From NCBI GenBank assembly GCA_000283575.1, contig AP012044.1:4340001-4404000 (forward strand): a stretch of DNA of 64,000 bases, read 5' to 3'. The notes under the pieces were generated by a model that saw only the letters and a list, made by a program, of their open reading frames with translations, had not been told where the DNA came from and did not search any database. The stretch comes from Oscillibacter valericigenes Sjm18-20. GTDB lineage: Bacteria > Bacillota > Clostridia > Oscillospirales > Oscillospiraceae. The first letter of the stretch is position 1. The number at the start of each line of letters is the position of its first letter. Shown one piece after another: positions 8,161-16,449 of the stretch. The position numbers and the translations under genes are program-made.

Positions 8161-10974
8161 TCAGAACTGAGGCAGCTTGGAAACCACGTCGGCGCAGCGG
8201 GGGCAGAGGGTGGGGTGGTTGGGATCCTCGCCCACCTTGGGAGAGTGCATCCAGCACCGCTCGCATTTGGCCCCGGCAGCCTCGCTGACCTCCACAGTCA
8301 ATCCCGGGAAATTGCTCCCCTTGCCCACGGTTGACTCCCCCGCAGGCTCGGCGGTGGTGATATTGCAATCGGAGACGATAAACACCTCGGAAAGACTGAC
8401 GCCGATGGTGGACAGCAGCGCCTGCGCCGCCGCGTCGTCGTCGGCATGGAGGGAGACATGGGCCTCCAGCGCCTTACCGATCTTTTTGTCGGCCCGGGCG
8501 GACTCCAAAACCGCGTTCACGTCGTCCCGCAGCCGGATAATCGTATCCCACTTCTCCATAACCTTGCTGTCAAGAGCATAATCCGTATAGGGGCGGTTCA
8601 TTTCGTTGAGCAGCACATTGCGTCCGTCGTCCCCGGCGCGATGGGTCATGACCTGCCAGATCTCGTCGCAGGTGAAGGCAAGGATGGGGGCCATCAGCTT
8701 CGTCATGGTATCCAGAATCAGGAACAGCGCGGTCTGGGCACTGCGGCGACGTTTTCCGTTCACCTCTTCACAGTACAGCCGGTCCTTAATGATATCCAGA
8801 TAAAAATTGGACATCTCCACCACGCAGAAGTCGTTCACCGCATGAGTCACCACGAAAAACTCATAGTCATCATAGGCCTTCATGCACTTTTCCGTCAGGG
8901 CGTTCAGCCGGGTAACGGCCCAGCGGTCCAGCTCCTCCATCTCGTCGGTGGGAACCAGATCGTCGGGGTTGAAGTCGTCCAGATTGCCCAGGCAGTACCG
9001 GGCGGTGTTGCGGAACTTCAAGTAGCTCTGGCTGAGCTGCTTGAAGATTCTGTCCGAGCCGCTCACATCGGAGTGATAGTCTGCGGAAGCCGCCCACAGG
9101 CGCAGCAGGTCCGCTCCGTACTTGTCAAAGATTTCCGCCGGGTCCATGCCGTTGCCAGCGGATTTGTGCATTGCCTTGCCTTCTTCATCCACGGTCCAGC
9201 CATGGGTGACGCACTCCTTAAACGGCGCACCCTTGCCAAAGGCACCAACAGCGGTCAGCAGAGAGGACTGGAACCAGCCCCGGTACTGATCCAAACCCTC
9301 CATATAGACGGTAGCGGGCCAGAAGTGCTGATCTTTTTTCATGGAGGCGTAGTGGGTGGAGCCGGAGTCGAACCAGCCGTCCAGGGTGTCCTCTTCCTTG
9401 GTGAAACCGGATTTGGAGCCACAGTGGGGGCAAGTGAAGCCCGCAGGCAGGATCTCTTCCGCCTCCTTGTCGAACCATGCGTTGGAACCCTCCGCCGCGA
9501 AGATCGTGGATATGGCTTTAATGGTCTCGTCGGTGACCACGGGCTTTCCGCAGTCCTTGCAATAAATCACGGGAATGGGCAAGCCCCACTTGCGCTGGCG
9601 GGAAATGCACCAATCGGAACGCTCGCGGATCATAGCTTTCATCCGCTCCTTGCCCCATGCGGGCACCCAGCGCACATCCTCGCATGCGGCGCAGGCCTCG
9701 TCCTTGAAGGAGTCCACGGAGCAGAACCACTGGGGAGTGGCGCGGAAGATGATGGGTCCTTTGCAGCGCCAGCAGTGGGGATAGCTGTGGACAATGTCCT
9801 CGCTGGCGAAGAGGCTCCCCGCCTCTTTCATGTCGTTGAGGATGACGGGGTTGGACTCATCCGTTTTCATGCCGGCGTATTTCCCGGCATAATCCGTGTG
9901 ACGGCCCTGATCGTCCACAGGCACCACCATGTCCATGCCGTACCGGCGGCAGGTCTCGTAGTCGTCCGCGCCAAAACCGGGGGCGGTGTGGACGCAGCCG
10001 GTGCCGGAATCCATGGTGACATAGTCCGCCAGCAGCAGGCGGCTGGTCTTATTCAGGAAGGGATGCTGCGCCAGCATGTTTTCAAAAAACGCGCCGGGAT
10101 GAGTCTCCACGATCTCATATTCACTGAAACCGCCCACCTTCATGACCTTGTCGGTCAGAGCCTCGGCCATGATATAGACCTCGCCGTTGGGGGCCTTTAC
10201 AAGGGCATAACTCTCCTCAGGGTGCAAAGCGATGGCCAGGTTTCCCGGCAGCGTCCAGATGGTGGTGGTCCAGATCACGAAAAAGAGCTTGCTGTGGTCA
10301 AAACCGCCCAGTTTTCCGCAGTCATCCTTCATGGGGAATTTTACATAAACGGTGGTGCAGGGGTCATCCTGATACTCAATCTCCGCCTCGGCCAGCGCCG
10401 TCTCGTCCTTGGGACACCAGTACACGGGCTTGAGGCCCTTATAGATATAGCCCTTCTTGTACATCTCGCCGAAGACCTTGACCTCTTCGGCCTCAAAGCC
10501 GGGGTCCATGGTCTTGTAAGGGTGCTCCCAATCGCCGATGACGCCCATTCGCTTGAAGCCTTTCATCTGCACGTCGATATAGTGTTGGGCAAAAGCGTGG
10601 CAAGCAGAGCGAAACTCCGGTACGCTCATGGACTTGCGGTCCAGCTTGTTCTGCTTGATGATGGCGGACTCAATGGGCATGCCGTGGGTATCCCATCCGG
10701 GGATATAGGGGGTGTAGTAGCCCCGCATGGCATAAGAACGGGTAATGAAGTCTTTAATGGACTTGTTCAGCGCGTGGCCCATGTGGAGATCGCCGTTGGA
10801 AAACGGAGGGCCGTCGTGGAGATTAAACAGGGGCTTGCCCTCGTTCTTTTTCAAAAGCTCGTTATAAAGGTCCTGATCCTCCCAGCGCTTGAGTATCTCC
10901 GGCTCCCGCTTGGGCAGTCCCGCCCGCATGGGGAAGTCGGTCTTTGGCAGATTAATGGTCTTGTTGTAATCCAT
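8161..10974 (-). CDS. ileS: Isoleucyl-tRNA synthetase
   Basis: A 937-residue class I synthetase charging tRNA-Ile. The HIGH motif reads HMGH in DGPPFSNGDLHMGHALNKS, the editing domain has GWDTHGMPIE and FGADDYETCRRYG, and the KMSKS loop is the variant AMHKSAGNG, which keeps the Lys-Ser. The C-terminus has a zinc ribbon CERCWMHSP then CPRCADVV, so it is the bacterial type that is usually mupirocin-sensitive. The ATG at 10974 is preceded by GGAGGAATTTCC. It lies 23 bp after the small zinc-ribbon gene, and both sit under an Ile-specific T-box leader. Confidence 0.97.
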   Translation of the reverse strand: MDYNKTINLPKTDFPMRAGLPKREPEILKRWEDQDLYNELLKKNEGKPLFNLHDGPPFSNGDLHMGHALNKSIKDFITRSYAMRGYYTPYIPGWDTHGMPIESAIIKQNKLDRKSMSVPEFRSACHAFAQHYIDVQMKGFKRMGVIGDWEHPYKTMDPGFEAEEVKVFGEMYKKGYIYKGLKPVYWCPKDETALAEAEIEYQDDPCTTVYVKFPMKDDCGKLGGFDHSKLFFVIWTTTIWTLPGNLAIALHPEESYALVKAPNGEVYIMAEALTDKVMKVGGFSEYEIVETHPGAFFENMLAQHPFLNKTSRLLLADYVTMDSGTGCVHTAPGFGADDYETCRRYGMDMVVPVDDQGRHTDYAGKYAGMKTDESNPVILNDMKEAGSLFASEDIVHSYPHCWRCKGPIIFRATPQWFCSVDSFKDEACAACEDVRWVPAWGKERMKAMIRERSDWCISRQRKWGLPIPVIYCKDCGKPVVTDETIKAISTIFAAEGSNAWFDKEAEEILPAGFTCPHCGSKSGFTKEEDTLDGWFDSGSTHYASMKKDQHFWPATVYMEGLDQYRGWFQSSLLTAVGAFGKGAPFKECVTHGWTVDEEGKAMHKSAGNGMDPAEIFDKYGADLLRLWAASADYHSDVSGSDRIFKQLSQSYLKFRNTARYCLGNLDDFNPDDLVPTDEMEELDRWAVTRLNALTEKCMKAYDDYEFFVVTHAVNDFCVVEMSNFYLDIIKDRLYCEEVNGKRRRSAQTALFLILDTMTKLMAPILAFTCDEIWQVMTHRAGDDGRNVLLNEMNRPYTDYALDSKVMEKWDTIIRLRDDVNAVLESARADKKIGKALEAHVSLHADDDAAAQALLSTIGVSLSEVFIVSDCNITTAEPAGESTVGKGSNFPGLTVEVSEAAGAKCERCWMHSPKVGEDPNHPTLCPRCADVVSKLPQF

Positions 10975-10997
10975 GGAAATTCCTCCTAAAATAAAAG

Positions 10998-11231
10998 TCA
11001 GTTGTATTGAAAAACAGTGATTTTGCAGGCGCGGCAGAGCATGGTGCCCGGGAAGCTATGAAAAGGAAATTCGTCGAAGCGATCCGTGGAGTCGTCTCCC
11101 GGCTCCCGCAGGAGCACCCTGTCCTTTGGCGAGCGAAAAACCGGCAGCTTCTCCTGCTGCGTCCAATAAGCATATTTCCCCATATACATGGTTCCGGATT
11201 CCATCTCTTTACCGCACTTGGGACATTTCAT
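10998..11231 (-). CDS. Small zinc-ribbon protein (DUF6487-like) in the ileS leader operon
   Basis: A 77-residue protein beginning MKCPKCGKEMESG and ending MLCRACKITVFQYN, so two CxxC knuckles flank a ~55-residue core; this matches the small CPxCGKEM family (DUF6487). Function is unknown. The ATG at 11231 has AAAGGGAGTGTAATC upstream. It lies directly behind the T-box terminator and 23 bp before ileS, so its expression should respond to uncharged tRNA-Ile along with the synthetase. A regulatory or ribosome-associated role is speculation. Confidence 0.8.
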   Translation of the reverse strand: MKCPKCGKEMESGTMYMGKYAYWTQQEKLPVFRSPKDRVLLREPGDDSTDRFDEFPFHSFPGTMLCRACKITVFQYN

Positions 11232-11255
11232 GATTACACTCCCTTTCAGGCAAAA

Positions 11256-11540
11256 TAAAAACGCTTTGTCTCTTTAAGAGACAAAGCGTTCTAAACACTC
11301 TGCGGTACCACTCTCGTTGCCCTTCCCTCCGGGGAAAAGCCGCTCACAGCCTGCAATCACAGGCCGACGGGATAACGACCGTCACTCGTCCACGCTTACT
11401 CGCGTCGTCTTTCAGCAGGAGGCTCCAAGGTGATTTTCTGGTCCCCTCCGCTGACCGCCCTTCCACCAAAACGGGCCGCTCTCTGTGCAGGGGTCGGGGT
11501 CTTACTCGTCCTTTTCCACGCCGGATATTGAATTTTCCAT
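11256..11540 (-). ncRNA. T-box leader specific for tRNA-Ile
   Basis: Read on the minus strand, the leader has the stem I elements GACGAGTAAG and AGAGAG, a specifier loop with AUC followed by A (codon at 11434-11432), the antiterminator sequence AGAGTGGTACCGCAGAG (11313-11297) with its UGGU bulge, and a terminator with 13-bp arms (11260-11290) followed by U-rich sequence. AUC is an isoleucine codon, in agreement with the downstream ileS. Uncharged tRNA-Ile pairs with the specifier and the bulge, stabilises the antiterminator and allows read-through. The small zinc-ribbon gene lies between the leader and ileS. Confidence 0.95.
11260..11290 (-). terminator. T-box regulated terminator
   Basis: Perfect 13-bp inverted repeat (AACGCTTTGTCTC against GAGACAAAGCGTT) with a 5-nt loop, followed on the minus strand by TTTATTTT. 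Its 5' arm can instead be held by the T-box antiterminator. Confidence 0.9.
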
Positions 11541-11541
11541 T

Positions 11542-11571
11542 ATCCTATACCTGCAAGCGCCGGTTTGTCAA
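11542..11571 (-). promoter_or_regulatory. Promoter of the ileS T-box transcript
   Basis: On the minus strand an exact TTGACA (11571-11566) is followed by TATAGGAT; TATAGG gives a 16-nt spacer and TAGGAT an 18-nt spacer. It lies immediately upstream of the T-box. Confidence 0.8.
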
Positions 11572-11715
11572 GATGGAAATTTCCGCCGCTGACCGCAAAG
11601 ACTTCCCGTCTCTCGTCCTCTCCGACGCGCTCCGCGCGGATTGATTGGCAGAGGTAGCCCAATGCGCGGCTTCGGTCTCCGGGCTAAAGCCGGAGATATG
11701 GAGTTTACCCCTGCG

Positions 11716-11883
11716 CTACTGGTAGCGGTAGTGCTGCCCCGTATATTCATCCACACAGGATAAAAACATCTCCCGGCTGCGAAATTCAATTGGCCGAAAG
11801 CCCTCCGCCTCGTGGAAAGAGACGATGCGGTTCACGGTGTCGACCCACACGCGCCAGAGCACGGCGTTTCTTGTAGTTTCCAT
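11716..11883 (-). CDS. Small hypothetical protein, 55 residues
   Basis: An open frame starting METTRNAVLWRVWVDTVN and ending CVDEYTGQHYRYQ. The ATG at 11883 has AAGGGAG 9 nt upstream. The composition is protein-like (charged, aromatic, few rare runs) and there are no membrane segments. I recognise the general type, a short cytoplasmic protein found in Clostridia with a YTGQ-type ending, but know no function. It lies downstream of the amidase gene and 18 bp after a possible 51-codon ORF. Confidence 0.65.
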   Translation of the reverse strand: METTRNAVLWRVWVDTVNRIVSFHEAEGFRPIEFRSREMFLSCVDEYTGQHYRYQ

Positions 11884-11901
11884 AGGAGAACTCCCTTCTT
11901 C

Positions 11902-12057
11902 TCATTTACGACAACACTGCACAATATGCGGTTTCCGACGTACGCTCACCTGCATATTTTCCGCCATTGTGCTCAGAAATTTCTTGATCAGCGTCCGCTC
12001 ATCTGCGTTCTTTCTTATGTAATCTGACGGAAAATTCAGCGGCGCAATGTGCGCCAA
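11902..12057 (-). CDS. Possible small protein, 51 residues
   Basis: An open frame from a TTG at 12057 reading MAHIAPLNFPSDYIRKNADE and ending KPHIVQCCRK. The residues look coding (acidic and basic residues mixed, a hydrophobic heptad-like stretch LIKKFLSTMAENM), and the next gene starts 18 bp later. Against it, no clear Shine-Dalgarno precedes the TTG, and internal ATGs would leave under 25 residues. I report it as a weak candidate. Confidence 0.35.
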   Translation of the reverse strand: MAHIAPLNFPSDYIRKNADERTLIKKFLSTMAENMQVSVRRKPHIVQCCRK

Positions 12058-12125
12058 AAACTATGCGGTACTGCCTTACACACAAATTCACCCGGCGGAG
12101 TCCCCTCTCCGCCGCTTCTTTTTAT
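12041..12125 (+). terminator. Orphan hairpins with terminator-like end
   Basis: GGCGC-AATGT-GCGCC (12041-12055) and GGCGGAG-(6)-CTCCGCC (12094-12113), the latter followed by GCTTCTTTTT on the plus strand. No plus-strand gene precedes it; the closest is 4 kb away. It may end an unannotated plus-strand RNA, or act as a partial barrier between the amidase gene and the small ORFs. Confidence 0.4.
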
Positions 12126-12162
12126 AAAACGTTTTTTCCGTAAGAAAAGTTTCAACTCTTCC

Positions 12163-12828
12163 TTATTTTTTTTGCGCCGCTTGTACCTTCAGCGCCGTTA
12201 AGGCCTCGTCCACATCCTTCAGCAGCTGCTGCCACGCGTCCTCGTGCTCCACGTAATATTTCGGGCAGTCCTTGCCTGATACATCGTAATGCCGCATAAC
12301 GTCGGCAGTGGTCAGATCAAACGTATCACACAGCCACGCCGTCAGCTCCACCACCCGGTCGTAGGTCACGGGGGAAAACTGCCCCGTCTCGTCGGGATGG
12401 CAAACCTCAATGGAGACCGTGTCCTCGTTGCGGCTGTTGGAGGCGTAGGCCCACTCTGTCAGGGGAATGCACTGAATCACCTCGCCCTCCAGACCCACGA
12501 TGAAGTGGGCGCTGGCGTAGATGCCCTCCGCCCCGTCCTGCAAACTCTCAAAATAGTTGCGGTTGGCCTCTGCGGAGGTGCCGGGATTCCCCACATAGTG
12601 AATCACCACGCCTTTGATGCTCTCCAATTCCGTGCCGGGGCGGGACCAGGGGTTTTTGGTCAGCTGATCCTCCGTCACATAGTCCGGCAGCTTCACGTTT
12701 TCCCCGGGCAGACCGTGGAAAAGCATTCGCCAGACGCAAAAGCCTCCGGCGGCGATCACAAGGACCGCCGCCAGGCACAGCGCGACGAAACGGGGATTCA
12801 CGCGTCGTCTTTTCTCTCTGTAGGCCAT
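12163..12828 (-). CDS. N-acetylmuramoyl-L-alanine amidase (Amidase_2 type)
   Basis: A 221-residue membrane-anchored zinc amidase that should cut between MurNAc and L-Ala in peptidoglycan. One N-terminal transmembrane helix is at about residues 14-33. The Amidase_2 metal site is visible: His77 in VVIHYVGN, His180 in VMRHYD and Cys188 in GKDCPKYY, with SAHFIVG near residue 108. I start it at the ATG at 12828, which has AGGAG just upstream and leaves a 4-bp gap after the permease stop; an upstream ATG at 12876 would overlap the permease. It is the last gene of the GntR-ABC-permease cluster, so wall turnover is probably linked to that transporter. Confidence 0.88.
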   Translation of the reverse strand: MAYREKRRRVNPRFVALCLAAVLVIAAGGFCVWRMLFHGLPGENVKLPDYVTEDQLTKNPWSRPGTELESIKGVVIHYVGNPGTSAEANRNYFESLQDGAEGIYASAHFIVGLEGEVIQCIPLTEWAYASNSRNEDTVSIEVCHPDETGQFSPVTYDRVVELTAWLCDTFDLTTADVMRHYDVSGKDCPKYYVEHEDAWQQLLKDVDEALTALKVQAAQKK

Positions 12829-12832
12829 GCGC

Positions 12833-14899
12833 TCAGGGCTCCTGCGTATCGGCAGAGGAAGTCTGCGATGCCACATAGATCTCCGTGGGGCCGTCGGCTC
12901 CGCCGATGATGGCTATAGAGGTGTCGGCCGCCGGGTCTTCATACTCCGCGCTCTCGATGCCGCCCGAAATCCGGCCCTCCGTCTGCGCATATTCATATGC
13001 TTTCCCGTTCAGCGCCACACCGTCGGAGGTATTCATCTGTTCGTAGGTCGTCAGTAAGCCGGTGTCCACCCCGGCGTATTCCAGCGCCGTAAGAAGGAAC
13101 GTGTCGTTCTTTGAAAATTCCAGATCAAACGAGGCGCTGTCGTCCCTCTGTGGGAAGGCCGGGTCCGTCTTTATCCGGTAATAAAACGTCAGGCTGTTGG
13201 TGTACGTATTCGCGCTCCACGCCTCGGCGTCAAAGGCGTCCACGCCCAAATGACCCGCGTCAATATCCTTTTCCAGAGCATCCAGCAGCGTCTGCGCCGT
13301 ATCCGCATCAAAATTCAACGTCTCGTTTTTACCGTCCGTCTGAGACGGATAAAGGGTGATCTCCGCGGCGGTGAGGCGATCCACATCGTTCAGGAACTGC
13401 GCGGACAGGTCTGCCCGCCGTATAACCGGATCGCTCATCAATGCCGCCATCTGGAACAGCACGGAGCCCTGCTCCTGCTCCTCTCCGGATTTGTAAGTAA
13501 AATCATAATACCGAGACAGTTCTTTTCCGCTTTTCAGAATGTAGTTCAACCGAAGGCCTGCGTAGGTGGAATTGTCCGAGTTCCAGTTGTTTTCCGGCTT
13601 TTCCTCCACCACCTCCTGATGCAGCATGAGAAATCGTCCGATTGTCTCCGGATCGGTGATCGTGCCGCTGATATAGTTCTCTCCGTTGATGCCGAAATTC
13701 AGACTTTGCACGGCGTCCACCGCCGGAACGTATTTTTCGATCCCCAGCAGATCCGTCGAAAAGGCCGCGCATAACAGAACCAGGATCACCGTCAGAGCCG
13801 CTCCGCCCTTCCAGCTTCGCCTCAGGACACGGAAGGACTTTTGCAGCAGCATCTCCGCAGCGAAATAGCCCACAAGCCCCACAGCGACCATGCAGGCCCC
13901 CAGCCCGGGCGCGGAGGTGTCTCCGTCGAACGCATCCCGCAGGATCGTGTACAGCAGCTGCCCAACGCTGAGCGCGGCACATACACCCACACCATAGCGG
14001 AAGATGGGCCGCGCCCAGCCAATGGCCACGGTGTCGCCGGTGGATTCGCTTCGGCGCCGACTGTACACCAACAGCGCCGCGGCGGTCAGCGCCACACCCG
14101 CCAGCGCGTAGACACCCACGACGCCAAGGCCGCTTTGAATCTGGCCCCAGTCAGCACCATTCCAGTTACCCAGTTCATCATAAGTCCACAAATCCCAAAA
14201 AACCGTGGATAGCTTTGCAACGGGTGTCAGCCAAACCACCGGCATCGGAATATTAGAATACCCCCAGCCGTAAAAAAGCATCTCGCACAGGGACTGAATC
14301 AGATACGTAAGCCCATAGACCAGCCCGTTGAACACCCCGTAAAAAACCGGGATTGCCAGCATCTGCCCCGCAAACATGGCACAGAAGACCGCAAAGCTGT
14401 AAAAAAACAGCATCTGTCCCGTGGCGGATAAAAACCAGACGCCGATCAGCCATATCTCCCGCATCCCGGCGGCCGCCCAGACAGCCATGGTCAGCAGCGC
14501 CGTACCCGCGTGCACGGTAAAAAACACCGCCGCGCCGCAGATATAATGCGTCAGGAACAGACCCTCTCTCCGAGCGGGCAGGGCGTGGGCAAACCCCACG
14601 GCGCGGGCGTTGGTCAGGTAGGAAAACAGCGCCATGGCAAACAGGCACCCGAAGATCACGGACATAATCAGCGCTCCGTCGGAGGCCATGCCCGATATCT
14701 CTCTCAAAGCGTTCATGTACAGATCTGCAGGGTCCATCCACTGGCGGTTGTGGCCAAACAGCTCCAAAAGCTGCACCGCCGGCATGGCCAGGAGCCATGC
14801 CAAAAGGTAAAGCGTCCAAAGCGGCCAGAACCGACTCAAATCGTTGCGCAACAGAGCTGGGCTGAACAGCCCCTTAGAGGACGATGTCTTTGACTGCAT
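12833..14899 (-). CDS. Large ABC permease with C-terminal IIGGADGPT tail
   Basis: A 688-residue permease with an N-terminal block of about six helices, one further helix around residues 300-325, and another around residue 370 (GGAALTVILVLLCAAFSTDLL). These lead into a ~300-residue non-membrane C-terminal domain that is probably extracytoplasmic. The general layout is that of permeases of the YtrCD/ABC-2 type partnered with YtrB-like ATPases. The final 30 residues contain SIAIIGGADGPTEIYVA (residues 661-677), a motif typical of beta subunits of Na+-translocating decarboxylases, not of ABC permeases. The start overlaps the ATPase gene by 26 bp, so the two subunits are coupled. Substrate is unknown. 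Confidence 0.82.
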   Translation of the reverse strand: MQSKTSSSKGLFSPALLRNDLSRFWPLWTLYLLAWLLAMPAVQLLELFGHNRQWMDPADLYMNALREISGMASDGALIMSVIFGCLFAMALFSYLTNARAVGFAHALPARREGLFLTHYICGAAVFFTVHAGTALLTMAVWAAAGMREIWLIGVWFLSATGQMLFFYSFAVFCAMFAGQMLAIPVFYGVFNGLVYGLTYLIQSLCEMLFYGWGYSNIPMPVVWLTPVAKLSTVFWDLWTYDELGNWNGADWGQIQSGLGVVGVYALAGVALTAAALLVYSRRRSESTGDTVAIGWARPIFRYGVGVCAALSVGQLLYTILRDAFDGDTSAPGLGACMVAVGLVGYFAAEMLLQKSFRVLRRSWKGGAALTVILVLLCAAFSTDLLGIEKYVPAVDAVQSLNFGINGENYISGTITDPETIGRFLMLHQEVVEEKPENNWNSDNSTYAGLRLNYILKSGKELSRYYDFTYKSGEEQEQGSVLFQMAALMSDPVIRRADLSAQFLNDVDRLTAAEITLYPSQTDGKNETLNFDADTAQTLLDALEKDIDAGHLGVDAFDAEAWSANTYTNSLTFYYRIKTDPAFPQRDDSASFDLEFSKNDTFLLTALEYAGVDTGLLTTYEQMNTSDGVALNGKAYEYAQTEGRISGGIESAEYEDPAADTSIAIIGGADGPTEIYVASQTSSADTQEP

Positions 14900-15770
14900 A
14901 ATCCGCGCCTCCCAACTCGTAAATAAAAATCTCCTCCAGTGTCAGCGGCACGGCATCCACCAGCAAGGGGTTGTACTGCGCCAGCAGCTCGGTGGCTTTC
15001 TGGGCGTTCATTCGCATGATGAGCGTATGAATGCGTCCCAGCTTGGACGCATGGAGCGCCGGAATTTCCGGAGGGACCTCCGTCATTCCGTCGGGGAACA
15101 CCACCTGAAGCTTTACCATATTGTCCTGGAGCTGCGCCAGGGACCGCTCCAAAAGCACCTTGCCATGATCCAGAATGCCCACATGGTCGCACACATCCTC
15201 CAGCTCCCTTAGGTTATGGCTGGAGACCAGCACCGTGGTGCCTCGCTCGGCAACGTCGTCCAGCACCAGTGACCAGACCTGCCGCCGCATCACCGGGTCC
15301 AGACCATCCACCGGCTCGTCCAGCATCAGGTATTCCGGCATACAGCTCATGGTCAGCCAGAAAGCCGCCTGCTTTTGCATGCCTTTGGACAGATGCCGGA
15401 TGGGCTTTTTCGGGTCGATGGGAAAAGCCTCTCCCAACTTTTTGTAGCGCTCCATGGAAAATTTGGGATAGATCCCGCGGTAGAGCTTCATCATATCCTG
15501 CGTGCTGGACTGTAAAAAATAGTACCAGTCGTCCGGAATGGAGTTGACCCGCGCCTTCACCGCCGGGTGCTCCCAAACCGGTTCTCCCTCGATGGCGATC
15601 GTGCCGCTGTCGGCCTTGTACACGCCGTTTAAGCAGCGCAGCAACGTGGACTTGCCCGCGCCGTTGGGTCCCACCAGACCATATACCGAACTCTTTGGTA
15701 CCGTGAGCGTTGCTCCGTCCAGCGCCGCAAAGCCATCAAACCTTTTCACCGCGTTTTTAATCTCGATCAT
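14874..15770 (-). CDS. ABC transporter ATP-binding protein (YtrB-like)
   Basis: A 298-residue ABC ATPase. Walker A is GPNGAGKS (34-41), the signature is LSKGMQ (127-132), Walker B ends LMLDEP (Asp151, Glu152) and the switch His is His185 in VSSHN. The C-terminal ~80 residues (after residue 220) are an accessory region as in YtrB and related lantibiotic-type ATPases. It powers the permease encoded immediately downstream with a 26-bp overlap, and its own ATG overlaps the GntR stop codon by 4 bp. All members should be co-transcribed from the promoter at 16189-16217. Confidence 0.93.
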   Translation of the reverse strand: MIEIKNAVKRFDGFAALDGATLTVPKSSVYGLVGPNGAGKSTLLRCLNGVYKADSGTIAIEGEPVWEHPAVKARVNSIPDDWYYFLQSSTQDMMKLYRGIYPKFSMERYKKLGEAFPIDPKKPIRHLSKGMQKQAAFWLTMSCMPEYLMLDEPVDGLDPVMRRQVWSLVLDDVAERGTTVLVSSHNLRELEDVCDHVGILDHGKVLLERSLAQLQDNMVKLQVVFPDGMTEVPPEIPALHASKLGRIHTLIMRMNAQKATELLAQYNPLLVDAVPLTLEEIFIYELGGADYAVKDIVL

Positions 15771-16129
15771 ACCATTTCCCCCTCATCCAGCAGCGCTTTC
15801 AGATCCGCCTGTGAGACGCCCAGCACCCGCAGTTCCCGAAGCAGCTCCCGCACTTTGTCCTTCAGCAGTTCCCGACGGGCCGCATCCGCGTCTCCCCGGT
15901 CGCTGGCAAAGCTGCCCTTGCCCGGTACGGAGTAAATGTATCCCTCCGCCTCCATGTCATTATAGGCTCGCTGAATTGTGTTCGGATTGATGCTGAGTTG
16001 GGTAGCCAACGCGCGTACCGACGGCAGTTTTTCGCCTGCTGCCAACGCGCCGGTGACGATCAGTTTCCGCAGCTCATCCTTAATCTGCTGGTAAATAGGC
16101 CGCGAATCCCGATAATTCAGGCTGATCAT
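15767..16129 (-). CDS. GntR-family (YtrA subfamily) transcriptional regulator
   Basis: A 120-residue repressor with an N-terminal winged helix (RPIYQQIKDELRKLIVTGAL, then LPSVRALATQLSINPNTIQR) and only a short C-terminal helix, the YtrA subfamily layout. YtrA proteins regulate adjacent ABC transporter genes, usually in response to wall-active agents. The start at 16129 has GGAGGTGGAGAG upstream. A palindrome AACTGTA-N13-TACAGTT (16162-16188) lies at the transcription start just ahead of the gene and is the expected operator, giving autorepression of the whole cluster. Confidence 0.93.
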   Translation of the reverse strand: MISLNYRDSRPIYQQIKDELRKLIVTGALAAGEKLPSVRALATQLSINPNTIQRAYNDMEAEGYIYSVPGKGSFASDRGDADAARRELLKDKVRELLRELRVLGVSQADLKALLDEGEMV

Positions 16130-16161
16130 CTCTCCACCTCCGTTTAGTCCGCCATAAGGCA

Positions 16162-16188
16162 AACTGTATTACCCGTATTAGTACAGTT
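16162..16188. promoter_or_regulatory. Likely YtrA-type operator
   Basis: Inverted half-sites AACTGTA (16162-16168) and TACAGTT (16182-16188), with CTAATAC/GTATTAG-like inner sequence, resembling known YtrA operators of the form GTACTAAT...ATTAGTAC. It starts directly after the -10 of the cluster promoter, so bound repressor would block initiation. Confidence 0.75.
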
Positions 16189-16217
16189 AGAATAGCATGG
16201 TTTTTTCCGTCTGTCAA
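16189..16217 (-). promoter_or_regulatory. Promoter of the gntR-ABC-amidase cluster
   Basis: On the minus strand an exact TTGACA (16217-16212), a 17-nt spacer and TATTCT (16194-16189). The operator palindrome begins one base downstream. Confidence 0.88.
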
Positions 16218-16449
16218 GTCGGGAAGAAAATTTTCAAATCGCACCGCACAATTCCCGGCGCACGATACACCGATACATTTTTCCCGAAATGTATGGAGAC
16301 GACGCCGACCTACTGGCCCCATCAGAAAATTCTTGTTGGAACGGTGAAAAATATGCGGGCAGACATACGCCAAAAATGATGTTTCTGTTGCCATGCATAG
16401 AAGTGGATACCGATTCTGGGGATAAAGCAGGAAAAAGCGAAAATTTTCT
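16218..16449. other. Intergenic region, nothing recognised
   Basis: Between the divergent gntR and rpsO promoters. Short open frames exist on the plus strand but have no ribosome-binding site or protein-like composition. I see no repeat or structured RNA. Confidence 0.5.

Noticed and set aside
8446..10989. An 847-codon open frame on the plus strand across ileS
   Set aside because: It is antisense to ileS, whose family motifs are certain. Long antisense frames are expected in GC-rich genes with strong third-position bias.
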